From Ornithinibacillus sp. 4-3 (lineage in GTDB: Bacteria > Bacillota > Bacilli > Bacillales > Amphibacillaceae): DNA of 64,000 nt. Shown here piece after piece: positions 54,200 through 63,753 of this stretch. The position numbers and the translations under genes are program-made. Location of the stretch: contig NZ_CP162599.1 of NCBI RefSeq assembly GCF_040958695.1, positions 1,336,001 through 1,400,000 of the forward strand, written 5' to 3'. The notes beneath the pieces were generated by a model. The model was not told the DNA's origin. It worked only from the letters and a program-made list of their open reading frames with translations, and did not search any database. Within the stretch, counting starts at the first letter, position 1. Every line of letters begins with the position of its first letter.

Positions 54200-55066
54200 G
54201 TGAAGATTGGTATTATTGGTGGGGGATCTATCGGTTTATTATTAAGTAGTTTTTTATCAAAGTATCATGAGGTACATCTTTATGTAAGGAGACAGGAGCA
54301 AAAGCATAAAATTAATCATGAGGGAATCTTACTTAATCAAAATCAGATGATTTCCAGTGTAAAAGCATTCTTATTAGAAGAGATGATGGAAGAAGATCTT
54401 CTTATTGTTTGTGTGAAATCGAATCAACTGAAAGATGTTTTACCCCAGCTTAAGCAGAAAAATGAGCATACGCCTCTATTGTTTTTACAAAATGGTATGG
54501 GGCATATTCATTTACTAGATGAATGGGGTACTCAAGTGTTCCTTGGTGTTGTGGAGCATGGTGCACTTCGGCAAAAGGAAAATCATGTTATACATACAGG
54601 ATTAGGTGCTATAAAAATAGCAGCTTATCCCAAAGAAAATCAATTATTATACCAATTAGTAAATAGTTTACATCAAAGTGATTTCCCTGTTTATGCAAAT
54701 ATAGATTGGAAAGAACTTCTCCAATCAAAGTTAATTATTAATGCTGTCATTAATCCACTGACAGCTATTTTTGAAGTGAAAAATGGGGAACTACTTACAA
54801 ATGATTATTTACGAAAAATGGCTTATACATTATGTGTAGAATCAACAAAGCTTTTGAAAATGAATAAAGAGGAGCAATGGAAGCGAATTCAGAAAATTGC
54901 TTATGCTACAGCTGATAACACTTCCTCTATGCTAGTAGATATTCAAAGCAATCGTTCTACAGAAATAGAATCGATTACAGGTTATTTATTAACTATTGAA
55001 GCTATGGAAAAACCATTAACTCAATTTGTTTATCATGCTGTTAAAGCAAAAGAGATGAAAGGATAA
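54200..55066 (+). CDS. panE: 2-Dehydropantoate 2-reductase family protein
   Basis: About 288 residues. N-terminal NADP site IGIIGGGSIGLLLSSFL, middle FLQNGMGHI, and C-terminal helical domain (SKLIINAVINPLTAIFEVKNGELL) of the ApbA/PanE family. It corresponds to B. subtilis YlbQ and may make pantoate for CoA, which would fit with coaD nearby. GTG at 54200 is chosen because GAGAGG lies just before it; an ATG at 54188 has no spaced ribosome site. Confidence 0.88.
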   Translation: MKIGIIGGGSIGLLLSSFLSKYHEVHLYVRRQEQKHKINHEGILLNQNQMISSVKAFLLEEMMEEDLLIVCVKSNQLKDVLPQLKQKNEHTPLLFLQNGMGHIHLLDEWGTQVFLGVVEHGALRQKENHVIHTGLGAIKIAAYPKENQLLYQLVNSLHQSDFPVYANIDWKELLQSKLIINAVINPLTAIFEVKNGELLTNDYLRKMAYTLCVESTKLLKMNKEEQWKRIQKIAYATADNTSSMLVDIQSNRSTEIESITGYLLTIEAMEKPLTQFVYHAVKAKEMKG

Positions 55067-55078
55067 AAAATAATTATT

Positions 55079-55462
55079 ATGTTAGATATATTTAGTTACG
55101 CATTAGCTTTTTTTATAATCGCTCCATTTATGGTTACAGCGGTCGTCTATTTTATCAGTTTAAAGTTAGGTAAACATCCAGTAAGAGCTTTTCATAAAGC
55201 GATTAATTATTCCACGGTCGTTTACATGATCAGTGTGAGCATGATGTTAAAAGCAATATTTGGAAGCTATTATTTAGCTGCTTCACTCACTTTTATTTTA
55301 TTGATTTTAGTTACCATTGTTATTATTCAGTGGAAGATACATAATGAAATTCTATTCCCTAAAATGATCAAATTATTTTGGCGAGTTAGTTTCTTAATCT
55401 ATTTTATGTTATATGTCATTTTTAATATCATTGGAATCCTACAGCGAGTTTTCTTTTATTAG
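55079..55462 (+). CDS. DUF3397 family membrane protein
   Basis: The product is 127 residues with four membrane segments (about 3-26, 41-60, 67-86, 101-125). The block VRAFHKAINYSTVVYMISV fits DUF3397 proteins, which are usually encoded near bshC and the mra cluster. The function is unknown. The ribosome site is weak; the gene starts 12 bp after the panE-like gene and may be translationally coupled. Confidence 0.78.
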   Translation: MLDIFSYALAFFIIAPFMVTAVVYFISLKLGKHPVRAFHKAINYSTVVYMISVSMMLKAIFGSYYLAASLTFILLILVTIVIIQWKIHNEILFPKMIKLFWRVSFLIYFMLYVIFNIIGILQRVFFY

Positions 55463-55648
55463 ATGTTTTTGCAAACAGATTTCATGCATTATGAAAAGCT
55501 TTTCTGTACAATATGAATCAATGGAATGAAATTGCTGTAATTAGAGGTCTGGAAAATATCTTTGTCTCAATCTATTTATCTATTTAAAAATCAGTAATTA
55601 TCACTTCATTATTGAAGAGTTAATTTATATTAAAGGAGCTTATGTCCT

Positions 55649-57268
55649 ATGCGCGTGGAGCCAATTAAACTACATAATACAAGTAACTTAATCAAACAAT
55701 ATAGAGAAAATGATGAAAGCATCATGCAATATTTCGACTACTCACCGTTTCATTCCTATGGACAAAGAGTGAAAGATTTACAAAAACGTTCTTTTCGTAG
55801 AGAACAGTTAGCAGAAACTTTACATGCGATGAATGAAGAGTGGGGGGCACCAACATCCACTTTTGAAAATATAGAAAGATTAAAACAGGATAATAGTGTT
55901 GTCGTTATTGGAGGACAGCAAGCGGGTCTACTTACTGGTCCGTTATATACCATTAATAAAGTTATATCGATTATTCAATTTGCTAGAAAGCAAGAAGCAG
56001 AATTAAATATTCCAGTTATTCCGGTTTTTTGGATTGCTGGAGAAGACCATGATTATGATGAAGTAAATCATGTATACACACAAAATCAGACGAAAATTAA
56101 AAAGGTAACACTTGCCCAGCAGGTTGATGAAAAACAACCAGTTTCAAGCATTAAACTAGAAGAAAAACATATGAATAAATGGCTTAATCAACTGTTTACT
56201 CAATTAAATGAAACACAGCACACAAAGACATTATATGATGAAATAAAGCGATGTTTGCATGAATCAAAATCTATGGTTGATTTCTTTGCACGAGTGATTT
56301 TTCAATTATTTAAAGAAGAAGGACTTGTGTTAATGGATTCTAATGATACTCGTATTCGTTCTTATGAAAGTGAGTATTTTGAATTGATGATTGAAAAACA
56401 GCCTGATATTGCAAAGGCAGTATACCAAACCTATCATTCTCTTAAACAATCTGGATATGCGATAGATTTAGAGCCAGAAGAGGATGATGCGCATTTATTT
56501 TATTTACATGAAAATGAACGTATTTTACTAAAGCGTGAAACGAAGGATTTATGGGTGGGTAAACAAAATGAAGTAGAATTATCTACAGATGAATTACTTG
56601 AAGCTGCTAGAAAATCCCCCTGTTTATTAAGCAATAATGTTGTTACAAGACCAATCATGCAAGAGCTTGTATTTCCAACATTAGCTTTTATTGGAGGAAA
56701 TGGTGAGATAAGCTATTGGGCTGTTTTGAAAAAAGCATTTCATAGCTTAGACCTGCAAGTGCCACCTGTTTTACCACGACTATCCTTTACATATGTGGAT
56801 TATGCTCTACAAAAACGATTAGCAAAACTAACAATATCGATGGAGCATGCTATTTTAAATGGTGTAGACGACCTTAAAGTGAATTGGTTAGCGTCTCATG
56901 CGAATCCACCAATTGACGCAATTACAGAACAAGTAAAATTAAGTATCGAAAAGTTACATCAACCACTACAAGAAATCGCGGGAGATATACGCGCTGATTT
57001 ATCAGGATTAGCAAAGAAGAACTTAGCTTATCTACACAAAGAAGTAGATTTTCTAAAACAACAAATGCTTCGTGCGCTTGAGGAAAAGTATGCGAATGAA
57101 ATTAAAAGTTTTGATATGATTTCAAACCAATTACATCCACTAGGTGTCTTGCAAGAAAGAATATGGAGTCCATTAGAATGGATGAATAATTATGGATTTG
57201 AATTTATGAAACCTTTGATTGACGTAGATTGTTCTTTTGAAGAAGAGCATTATGTTGTATATATCTGA
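55649..57268 (+). CDS. bshC: Bacillithiol biosynthesis cysteine-adding enzyme BshC
   Basis: The product is 539 residues. The Rossmann core has VVVIGGQQAGLLTGPLYTINK and IPVFWIAGEDHDYDEVNHV (an HxxH-like variant), and later SNNVVTRPIMQELVFPTLAFIGGNGEISYW and a long C-terminal coiled coil. It adds cysteine to glucosamine-malate in the last step of bacillithiol synthesis. AAAGGAG precedes the ATG. It lies upstream of mraZ as in B. subtilis (yllA). Confidence 0.96.
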   Translation: MRVEPIKLHNTSNLIKQYRENDESIMQYFDYSPFHSYGQRVKDLQKRSFRREQLAETLHAMNEEWGAPTSTFENIERLKQDNSVVVIGGQQAGLLTGPLYTINKVISIIQFARKQEAELNIPVIPVFWIAGEDHDYDEVNHVYTQNQTKIKKVTLAQQVDEKQPVSSIKLEEKHMNKWLNQLFTQLNETQHTKTLYDEIKRCLHESKSMVDFFARVIFQLFKEEGLVLMDSNDTRIRSYESEYFELMIEKQPDIAKAVYQTYHSLKQSGYAIDLEPEEDDAHLFYLHENERILLKRETKDLWVGKQNEVELSTDELLEAARKSPCLLSNNVVTRPIMQELVFPTLAFIGGNGEISYWAVLKKAFHSLDLQVPPVLPRLSFTYVDYALQKRLAKLTISMEHAILNGVDDLKVNWLASHANPPIDAITEQVKLSIEKLHQPLQEIAGDIRADLSGLAKKNLAYLHKEVDFLKQQMLRALEEKYANEIKSFDMISNQLHPLGVLQERIWSPLEWMNNYGFEFMKPLIDVDCSFEEEHYVVYI

Positions 57269-57330
57269 TCCCCACCATCTACCACAAAAGATAAAAAGAA
57301 GGAAAAACAAATAGATTTTTAGCTTGATAG

Positions 57331-57366
57331 CACCAGAATTGGAGTATTTCCAGTTCTGGTGTTTTC
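57331..57366 (+). terminator. Terminator of bshC
   Basis: CACCAGAA and TTCTGGTG with an inner TGGA/TCCA pairing, followed by TTTTCTTG. Confidence 0.85.
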
Positions 57367-57414
57367 TTGTGTACAAAGTATTTTTAATACCATATTCCTA
57401 TTTTTAATAAAACT

Positions 57415-57444
57415 GTGGTGAAAAGTGGGGGGATGTGGTAATAT
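57415..57444 (+). promoter_or_regulatory. mraZ promoter with three GTGG boxes
   Basis: GTGG occurs at 57415, 57425 and 57435, exactly 10 bp apart. TAATAT at 57439-57444 with TGG before it is an extended -10, so the boxes cover the -35 and spacer. A fourth GTGGGGG at 57457 forms the ribosome site. MraZ of other bacteria binds TGGG-type repeats at this spacing and represses its own operon. Confidence 0.6.
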
Positions 57445-57469
57445 AAAAACATGAAAGTGGGGGTTCTGT

Positions 57470-57901
57470 ATGTTCATGGGTGAATACCAACACAACTTTG
57501 ATACAAAAGGAAGAATAATTGTTCCAGCAAAGTTTAGAACGGAGCTTGGCGACCGTTTTATTGTTACCCGTGGACTGGATAAATGTTTATTTATCTATCC
57601 AATGGATGAATGGGAAGTTATTGAAGGAAAGTTAAAAAAACTCCCGCTTACAAAGAAAGATGCACGAGCATTTACACGATTCTTCTTTTCGGGTGCAGTG
57701 GAATGTGAAGTAGATAAACAAGGAAGAATTAATGTTCCTCAATCACTTCGTACATATGCAGCGTTAGATAAAGAATGTGTAGTTATAGGTGTATCAAATA
57801 GACTTGAATTATGGGCTAAGGATGCTTGGGAAGATTACTTTGATGATTCTGAGGAATCTTTTGCTGAAATAGCTGAAAACCTAATGGATTTTGATATCTA
57901 G
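57470..57901 (+). CDS. mraZ: Transcriptional regulator MraZ
   Basis: The product is 143 residues. Two SpoVT/AbrB-like repeats with the hallmark [13 protein letters not shown] and [13 protein letters not shown]. It forms a ring that binds direct repeats in its own promoter and tunes the division cluster. The N-terminus [11 protein letters not shown] is the family standard. It begins the mraZ-rsmH-ftsL-pbpB operon. Confidence 0.97.
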   Translation: MFMGEYQHNFDTKGRIIVPAKFRTELGDRFIVTRGLDKCLFIYPMDEWEVIEGKLKKLPLTKKDARAFTRFFFSGAVECEVDKQGRINVPQSLRTYAALDKECVVIGVSNRLELWAKDAWEDYFDDSEESFAEIAENLMDFDI

Positions 57902-57920
57902 TATTAGAATGGGTGGATGT

Positions 57921-58895
57921 ATGTTTAAACATGAGAGTGTTTTAAAAGAAGAAACAATTAAAGGATTAGCAATTAAACCGAATGGAATTTATGTTGATTG
58001 TACAGTTGGTGGCGCAGGCCACTCAATTGAAATTGCATCCAGATTATCCGAAGAAGGTCAATTAATAGCTTTTGATCAAGATACTGTTGCACTTGAAGCA
58101 GCAAAGACAAAACTCCAACCCTATCTATCACGTACTAGGTTTGTACATTCTAATTTCAGACAGCTACGTGTAGAGTTAGAACGTCTTGAAATTACAGAAG
58201 TGGATGGTATTCTTTTTGACTTAGGTGTTTCCTCTCCACAATTAGATCAAGGAGATAGAGGATTCAGTTACCAACATGATGCAAGGTTAGATATGCGAAT
58301 GAATCAAGAGCAAGCACTTACAGCTTATGAAGTAGTCAATGAGTGGCCATATGAAAGGTTAGTATCCATCTTTTTTTCCTATGGGGAAGAGAAGTTTTCT
58401 AAACAAATTGCTCGTAAAATTGAACATTATCGTGCTACAAAAAAAATAGAGACAACACATGAATTAGTAGAAATTATTAAAGAAGCTATACCTGCTCCTG
58501 CTAGGCGAAAAGGTGGACATCCAGCGAAGAGAGTATTTCAAGCAATTAGAATAGCAGTAAATGATGAATTAAAGGCATTTGAAGATGCACTGCATCAAGC
58601 TGCAGAAATGACTGCAATCAATGGTCGAATTGCTGTAATTACTTTTCACTCCTTGGAAGATCGTATATGTAAACAAGCCTTTAAAAAATGGTGTACTCCA
58701 TTAGAGACACCGAGAGGTTTACCTATCATTCCGCCAGAGCACGAAGCACCATTTAAATTAATTACGAGAAAACCAATTATAGCTAATGAAAGCGAACTAG
58801 AAGATAATCGTCGTTCGCGTTCTGCAAAACTAAGAATTGTAGAAAAGAAACGAAATTGGAATAATGCATTTATGTATGAAGAAGGGTGGAAATAG
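57921..58895 (+). CDS. rsmH: 16S rRNA (cytosine(1402)-N4)-methyltransferase RsmH
   Basis: The product is 324 residues. SAM site [58 protein letters not shown] and [10 protein letters not shown] are all present. It methylates C1402 of 16S rRNA. ATG at 57921 gives the usual [11 protein letters not shown] start, 19 bp after mraZ. It runs directly into ftsL. Confidence 0.97.
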   Translation: MFKHESVLKEETIKGLAIKPNGIYVDCTVGGAGHSIEIASRLSEEGQLIAFDQDTVALEAAKTKLQPYLSRTRFVHSNFRQLRVELERLEITEVDGILFDLGVSSPQLDQGDRGFSYQHDARLDMRMNQEQALTAYEVVNEWPYERLVSIFFSYGEEKFSKQIARKIEHYRATKKIETTHELVEIIKEAIPAPARRKGGHPAKRVFQAIRIAVNDELKAFEDALHQAAEMTAINGRIAVITFHSLEDRICKQAFKKWCTPLETPRGLPIIPPEHEAPFKLITRKPIIANESELEDNRRSRSAKLRIVEKKRNWNNAFMYEEGWK

Positions 58896-58897
58896 AT

Positions 58898-59266
58898 TTG
58901 AATACCAATCATGCGAGAAGATGGAATGAAAGTGCACCACATAAACAACCTGTTGAAAGAAAAGTAATTCGTGTAAAAAAACAAAGCTGGATTACAAAAG
59001 GTGAAAAAATATTATATTCATTGGTTGGGTCCTTATTAGTTGCTTCAAGTCTTTATATGGTTTCTTTCTCTTCAACAACAGATAGTCTAAATCGTGAAAT
59101 ACAAACATTAGAAAGTCAAGTACAGCATCAAAAAATTGAAAATGAAGGTTTAGCCTTTGAAATTAAAGAATTAAGTAAACCAGAGAGAATTACGAAGATA
59201 GCGAAAGAGAACGGATTGAAAATTAAAGATGCTGAGGTCAGACAAGCTAAAGTTTTAAACAACTAG
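58898..59266 (+). CDS. ftsL: Cell division protein FtsL
   Basis: The product is 122 residues from TTG after GGGTGG, two bases past the rsmH stop. A basic cytoplasmic N-terminus of about 35 residues, one membrane segment (ILYSLVGSLLVASSLYMVSF), then a leucine-zipper-like coiled coil (LNREIQTLESQVQHQKIENE). It forms the FtsL-DivIC-DivIB complex that activates septal synthesis. The divergent sequence and position identify it. Confidence 0.93.
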   Translation: MNTNHARRWNESAPHKQPVERKVIRVKKQSWITKGEKILYSLVGSLLVASSLYMVSFSSTTDSLNREIQTLESQVQHQKIENEGLAFEIKELSKPERITKIAKENGLKIKDAEVRQAKVLNN

Positions 59267-59281
59267 TTAGGGTGAACAATC

Positions 59282-61483
59282 ATGAAGAACAATAATAATA
59301 CCAAATTAATGACAGGTATTCTTATGATTGTGTTTGTTGCAATGTTTATGATTATTGCAGGGCGTTTCATATACATACAAGCTAAGGGAGAAATTGATGG
59401 TGTTTCTCTTAAAGAATGGGCAGAAGAGCAAAGAAAATCTTCCTATGTACTTAAAGCAAGTCGAGGGAAAATTTTTGATGCTAAAGGAATGCCGCTTGCT
59501 GCAGATCGTTTAACATATCGCATGTACGCTATTATTGATGAGGACTTTTCACGTGGAGCGAAAGAGAAAAAGCATGTGGATGATGTAGAAGGAACAGCGG
59601 AAGCACTAGCACCAATCTTAGAAACGGATGAAGCATTTTTAATTGAACAAATCGAAAATGGTAAAGAAAAAGGCAGCTTCCAAGTAGAATTTGGAAAAGT
59701 TGGTAGAGAGCTATCGCAAAAAACAAAGGTAGCGATTGAAGAATTGAAATTACCAGGAATTCAATTTGATGAAGAGCCTGTTCGTTATTATCCAAACGGT
59801 GTGTTTGCATCACATATTATTGGTTTTGCTCAAAAAAATAATGAAACGGAAGAATTGCATGGCGTAACTGGAATAGAAAAGGATTTAGATGAATTACTAA
59901 GTGGGAAAAATGGTGAGGTTAGCTATCAACGAGATTTATATAATAAAAAGCTTCTCGATCCAGATGAAGTAGTTCAAAAGCCTTTAGATGGCCATGATGT
60001 ATATTTGACTATTGAGCAAAAAATCCAAACATTATTAGACGATGCAATGACAGAGGTTGAAAGTACTTATGAACCTGAGCGAATTACTGCAGTTGTAATG
60101 AATGCAAAAACTGGTGAAATTGTGGCAATGAGTAACCGTCCTAGTTACGATCCCAATTATCCAGCAGATGTAGAAAATTGGTATAACGATGTAATATCAA
60201 GCCCATTTGAACCAGGTTCTACCGTGAAAATGTTTACTTGGGCTGCGGCAATTGATGCAGGAGTTTATGAAGGTAGTGAGCTTTTTAAATCAGGAAGGTA
60301 TCAAATAAACCAACGTATCGAACCTATTGGTGACCATAACCAAGGAGAAGGCTGGGGAACAATTAGCTATGATGAAGGCTTCGCACGCTCATCAAATGTT
60401 GCTGCTTCCAAGCTCGTATGGGAAGAGCTAGGTCCAGAGAAATTTTTAGAGTATTTAGAGGCATTTGATTTTGATAAGAAAACATCTATTGATTTACCTG
60501 GTGAAATTCCTGGAAGAATTCTCTATAATTGGCCATTGGAAAAAATAACAACTTCGTTTGGACAAGGAAGTACAATGACTCCTATTCAGCAAATAAAAGC
60601 AGCATCAGCTTTTGCTAATGGTGGGAAAATGTTACAACCATATGTAATCGACAAAATCGTTGATCCAAACACAGGAGAAATTATTGAGGAAAAGGAACCA
60701 AAAGTAGTTGGTGAACCGATTTCAGAACAAACAGCAGCAGAGGTTATTGATTTGTTAGATCTAGTTGTAAATTCTGAAGAAGGTACTGGGCAAATGTACC
60801 AACTTGATTCTTATTCGGCGATTGGTAAAACTGGAACAGCAGAAATTCCAGATCCAAAAGGAGAAACTGCTTATTTAACAGGGAAAAATAACTATGTTTT
60901 TTCTTTCTTAGGAATGGCACCTAAGGATGATCCAGAATTAATCATGCATATCTCAGTGAAGCAGCCAAAATTAGATGATGGTGAATCGGGATCTGCTCCA
61001 GTTTCTTATATTTTTAGAAATGTAATGGAGAATGGTCTGCACTATTTAAATATTGAACCAGATCAAGAGGAAAACCAGGAAGCACAAGTTGTAAAATTAC
61101 CTAATTTAATTAATGAAAATGTAGAACAGGTTTATCAATTACTAACAGAACAAGGTTTACGAGTTTCCATTGTTGGTAAAGGAGAGAGAATACAGGAAGC
61201 AAGTGCTAGACAAGGCACAGAACTGCTTATCAATGATCGACTTATCCTGATAACAGAGGAACCGACAATGCCAGATGTAACTGGCTGGTCGTACCGTGAA
61301 ATTTTACTATTTGCTGAAATGCTTGATATGAAATTAGAAACTATCGGAAATGGTTATGTAGTGAAGCAAAGTGTGGAAGAAGGAATGGAGTTAAAAGAGA
61401 ATGATTATTTAGCTGTAGAGCTTCTTCCGCCTACAGAAAAACCAAAGCCAGAAGAAGAGAAGAAAGAAGAAAGACAGGAATAA
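59282..61483 (+). CDS. pbpB: Penicillin-binding protein 2B
   Basis: The product is 733 residues. N-terminal membrane anchor (about 10-28), a PBP dimerisation domain, and the transpeptidase domain with S313-T-V-K316, S370-S-N372 and K516-T-G. Two C-terminal PASTA domains (about 598-715, LPNLINENVEQVYQLLTEQG and MPDVTGWSYREILLFAE) precede a Lys/Glu tail. It is the class B septal transpeptidase, partner of FtsW. It follows ftsL by 15 bp. Confidence 0.97.
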   Translation: MKNNNNTKLMTGILMIVFVAMFMIIAGRFIYIQAKGEIDGVSLKEWAEEQRKSSYVLKASRGKIFDAKGMPLAADRLTYRMYAIIDEDFSRGAKEKKHVDDVEGTAEALAPILETDEAFLIEQIENGKEKGSFQVEFGKVGRELSQKTKVAIEELKLPGIQFDEEPVRYYPNGVFASHIIGFAQKNNETEELHGVTGIEKDLDELLSGKNGEVSYQRDLYNKKLLDPDEVVQKPLDGHDVYLTIEQKIQTLLDDAMTEVESTYEPERITAVVMNAKTGEIVAMSNRPSYDPNYPADVENWYNDVISSPFEPGSTVKMFTWAAAIDAGVYEGSELFKSGRYQINQRIEPIGDHNQGEGWGTISYDEGFARSSNVAASKLVWEELGPEKFLEYLEAFDFDKKTSIDLPGEIPGRILYNWPLEKITTSFGQGSTMTPIQQIKAASAFANGGKMLQPYVIDKIVDPNTGEIIEEKEPKVVGEPISEQTAAEVIDLLDLVVNSEEGTGQMYQLDSYSAIGKTGTAEIPDPKGETAYLTGKNNYVFSFLGMAPKDDPELIMHISVKQPKLDDGESGSAPVSYIFRNVMENGLHYLNIEPDQEENQEAQVVKLPNLINENVEQVYQLLTEQGLRVSIVGKGERIQEASARQGTELLINDRLILITEEPTMPDVTGWSYREILLFAEMLDMKLETIGNGYVVKQSVEEGMELKENDYLAVELLPPTEKPKPEEEKKEERQE

Positions 61484-61575
61484 ACACATGTAGGAATGCT
61501 AGAAAGACAGTGTTCTATTCGACTTTGTAAGCTCATATAGTTGAACAAGCCTTTTATACTTAAAGGAGATGAATT

Positions 61576-63507
61576 ATGAAATTTGTTTCAACGATGATGA
61601 CGAAAAAGCGAATAGTTACTGTTTTTCTTTTTGGAATTTTACTATTTATTGTGATTGCTCTACGTCTAGCTTATGTACAATTGGTAATGACAGACAGATT
61701 GACATCAGAGGCGAATGACTTATGGAGTAGAGATATTTCGTTTGCTGCTAATCGTGGAGATATATTAGATGCACAAGGAAAACCAATAGCGGATAGTACT
61801 GCTGCGCTTTCTGTAATGGTAGTTCCTAGTCAAATTGAGGACAAAGAGACAGTCGCACAGGCCTTTATGGATATTTTGAATATGGATTATAAGCAGGCAA
61901 TTGAATTTATCACAAAGAGGGAATCGATTGTCCGTGTTCAACCACATGGCAGAAAAATATCTACAGAACAGGAAGAAGAATTAAAGAAATTAGATCTTAA
62001 AGGAGTTTATCTCGCAAAAGATTCTAAACGCCATTATCCTTATGATAATTATTTATCACATGTATTAGGTTTTACGGGTATTGATAATCAAGGTTTAATG
62101 GGGCTAGAGCTTTTTTATGATGAAAAGTTAAGTGGAAAAGAAGGGAAGCTCTCGTATTTTTCAGATGCAAAGGGAAGAAGACTAGAGGAATCAGCAGATT
62201 TTTATATGGCAGCAGAAGATGGTTTGCATTTACGCACAACCATTGATTTACGTATTCAAACAATTTTAGAGCGTGAACTAGATATCGCTGAATCAAAGTA
62301 TAGTCCTGATGGTGCAATTGCGATTGCTTTGAATCCAAATACAGGAGGAATACTGGGGATGAGTTCACGACCTAATTTCCACCCGAATGATTATCAAAAG
62401 GTGGACAGTGAGGTATTTAACCGTAACTTGCCAATTTGGAGCACGTTTGAGCCTGGCTCTACTTTTAAGATTATTACACTTGCAGCTGCTTTAGAAGAGC
62501 AAGTAGTAGATTTAGAAAATGATAGATATTTTGATACTGGCAGTATTGACGTTGGTGGAACGAAGTTAAGATGCTGGAAGCCAGGTGGACATGGCGATCA
62601 ATCATTTTTAGAAGTAGTACAGAACTCTTGTAACCCAGGATTTGTTCATTTAGGACAATTGTTAGGCAAGCAGAAACTATTCTCCTATATTGAAAAATTT
62701 GGCTTTGGATCTAAGACAGGAATTGATTTATTCGGTGAAGGTACAGGAATTTTATTTAATTTAGAAAATGTGGGTCCGGTAGAGCTTGGTACAACATCTT
62801 TTGGTCAAGGTGTATCTGTGACACCTATTCAACAAGTTATGGCAGTAGCGGCAGCCATTAATGGCGGATATTTATACGAACCTTATATTGCTGAAGCTTG
62901 GATTGATCCAGAAACGGGTAAAGCAGTAGAGAAAATGGAACCGAAATTAAAAGAAAAAGTTATTTCAGATTCAACCTCTGAAGAGATACGTCATGCATTA
63001 GAAACCGTTGTTGCAGAAGGAACTGGTCGACCAGCTTATGTGGACGATTATCGCATTGGAGGAAAAACAGGAACAGCGCAAAAGGTTGGCCCTGATGGAC
63101 GTTATTTACAAAATAATTATATTGTTTCATTTATCGGAGCTGCTCCCATAGAAAAACCAGAAATTGTTGTCTATGTAGCAATTGATAACCCTAAAAATGT
63201 TGTGCAATTTGGTGGAGTTGTTGCCGCACCAATTGTTGGAACAATTATTGAAGATAGTTTACGCGCTTTAGATGTCCCACGAAGCAAAGATGGTGTTCCT
63301 AAAAAATATGCATGGCCAGAACAACCAACAATAGAAGTACCTGATTTGATTGGGATGCAGACAAGTGAATTACTTTCCTTTATGGATGATTTAACGGTTG
63401 AAACGAGCGGTGAAGGTGATTACATTATTGCTCAGGAACCGAAAGCAGGAATAAAGGTAGAGGAAGGATCTACTATTCGAGTATTTTTAGATGAAAAGGC
63501 TCGTTGA
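61576..63507 (+). CDS. spoVD: Stage V sporulation protein D (SpoVD), PBP
   Basis: The product is 643 residues. One membrane anchor (about 13-31), a dimerisation domain, and the transpeptidase with S295-T-F-K298, S351-C-N353 and K497-T-G. One PASTA domain at the end (VPDLIGMQTSELLSFMDDL). It is the sporulation-specific class B PBP that makes spore cortex with SpoVE. The 92-bp gap after pbpB, longer than others in the cluster, leaves room for its own sigma-E promoter, which I could not fix by eye. Confidence 0.95.
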   Translation: MKFVSTMMTKKRIVTVFLFGILLFIVIALRLAYVQLVMTDRLTSEANDLWSRDISFAANRGDILDAQGKPIADSTAALSVMVVPSQIEDKETVAQAFMDILNMDYKQAIEFITKRESIVRVQPHGRKISTEQEEELKKLDLKGVYLAKDSKRHYPYDNYLSHVLGFTGIDNQGLMGLELFYDEKLSGKEGKLSYFSDAKGRRLEESADFYMAAEDGLHLRTTIDLRIQTILERELDIAESKYSPDGAIAIALNPNTGGILGMSSRPNFHPNDYQKVDSEVFNRNLPIWSTFEPGSTFKIITLAAALEEQVVDLENDRYFDTGSIDVGGTKLRCWKPGGHGDQSFLEVVQNSCNPGFVHLGQLLGKQKLFSYIEKFGFGSKTGIDLFGEGTGILFNLENVGPVELGTTSFGQGVSVTPIQQVMAVAAAINGGYLYEPYIAEAWIDPETGKAVEKMEPKLKEKVISDSTSEEIRHALETVVAEGTGRPAYVDDYRIGGKTGTAQKVGPDGRYLQNNYIVSFIGAAPIEKPEIVVYVAIDNPKNVVQFGGVVAAPIVGTIIEDSLRALDVPRSKDGVPKKYAWPEQPTIEVPDLIGMQTSELLSFMDDLTVETSGEGDYIIAQEPKAGIKVEEGSTIRVFLDEKAR

Positions 63508-63591
63508 TTCATGCGTATCTTTGATATAATATTATGGAAGATGTAATTGGTTAGTTATTTTATTTCGCATGAAGTTAGGTAAAAGTAATAA

Positions 63592-63650
63592 AACATGCAT
63601 CGCTATCCTAAGGACCTTGGAAGGCGGTGCATGTTAACCAATTTTTTAAA
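63592..63650 (+). terminator. Terminator of spoVD
   Basis: AACATGCATCGC and GCGGTGCATGTT pair (one G-U) with a further CCTAAGG-type inner stem, followed by AATTTTTTAAA. Confidence 0.75.
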
Positions 63651-63753
63651 TAGGATTCATACACGAGATATAAAGGGTATTGAAGAATATGTTATAAGAT
63701 AAACAAAATCAATACAAATATAATTGATACAGCAAAGGTAGGTTAAATGTAAA

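Noticed and set aside
58646..58984. 112-codon minus-strand frame over rsmH and ftsL
   Set aside because: It is antisense to two well-identified genes and shows no ribosome site.
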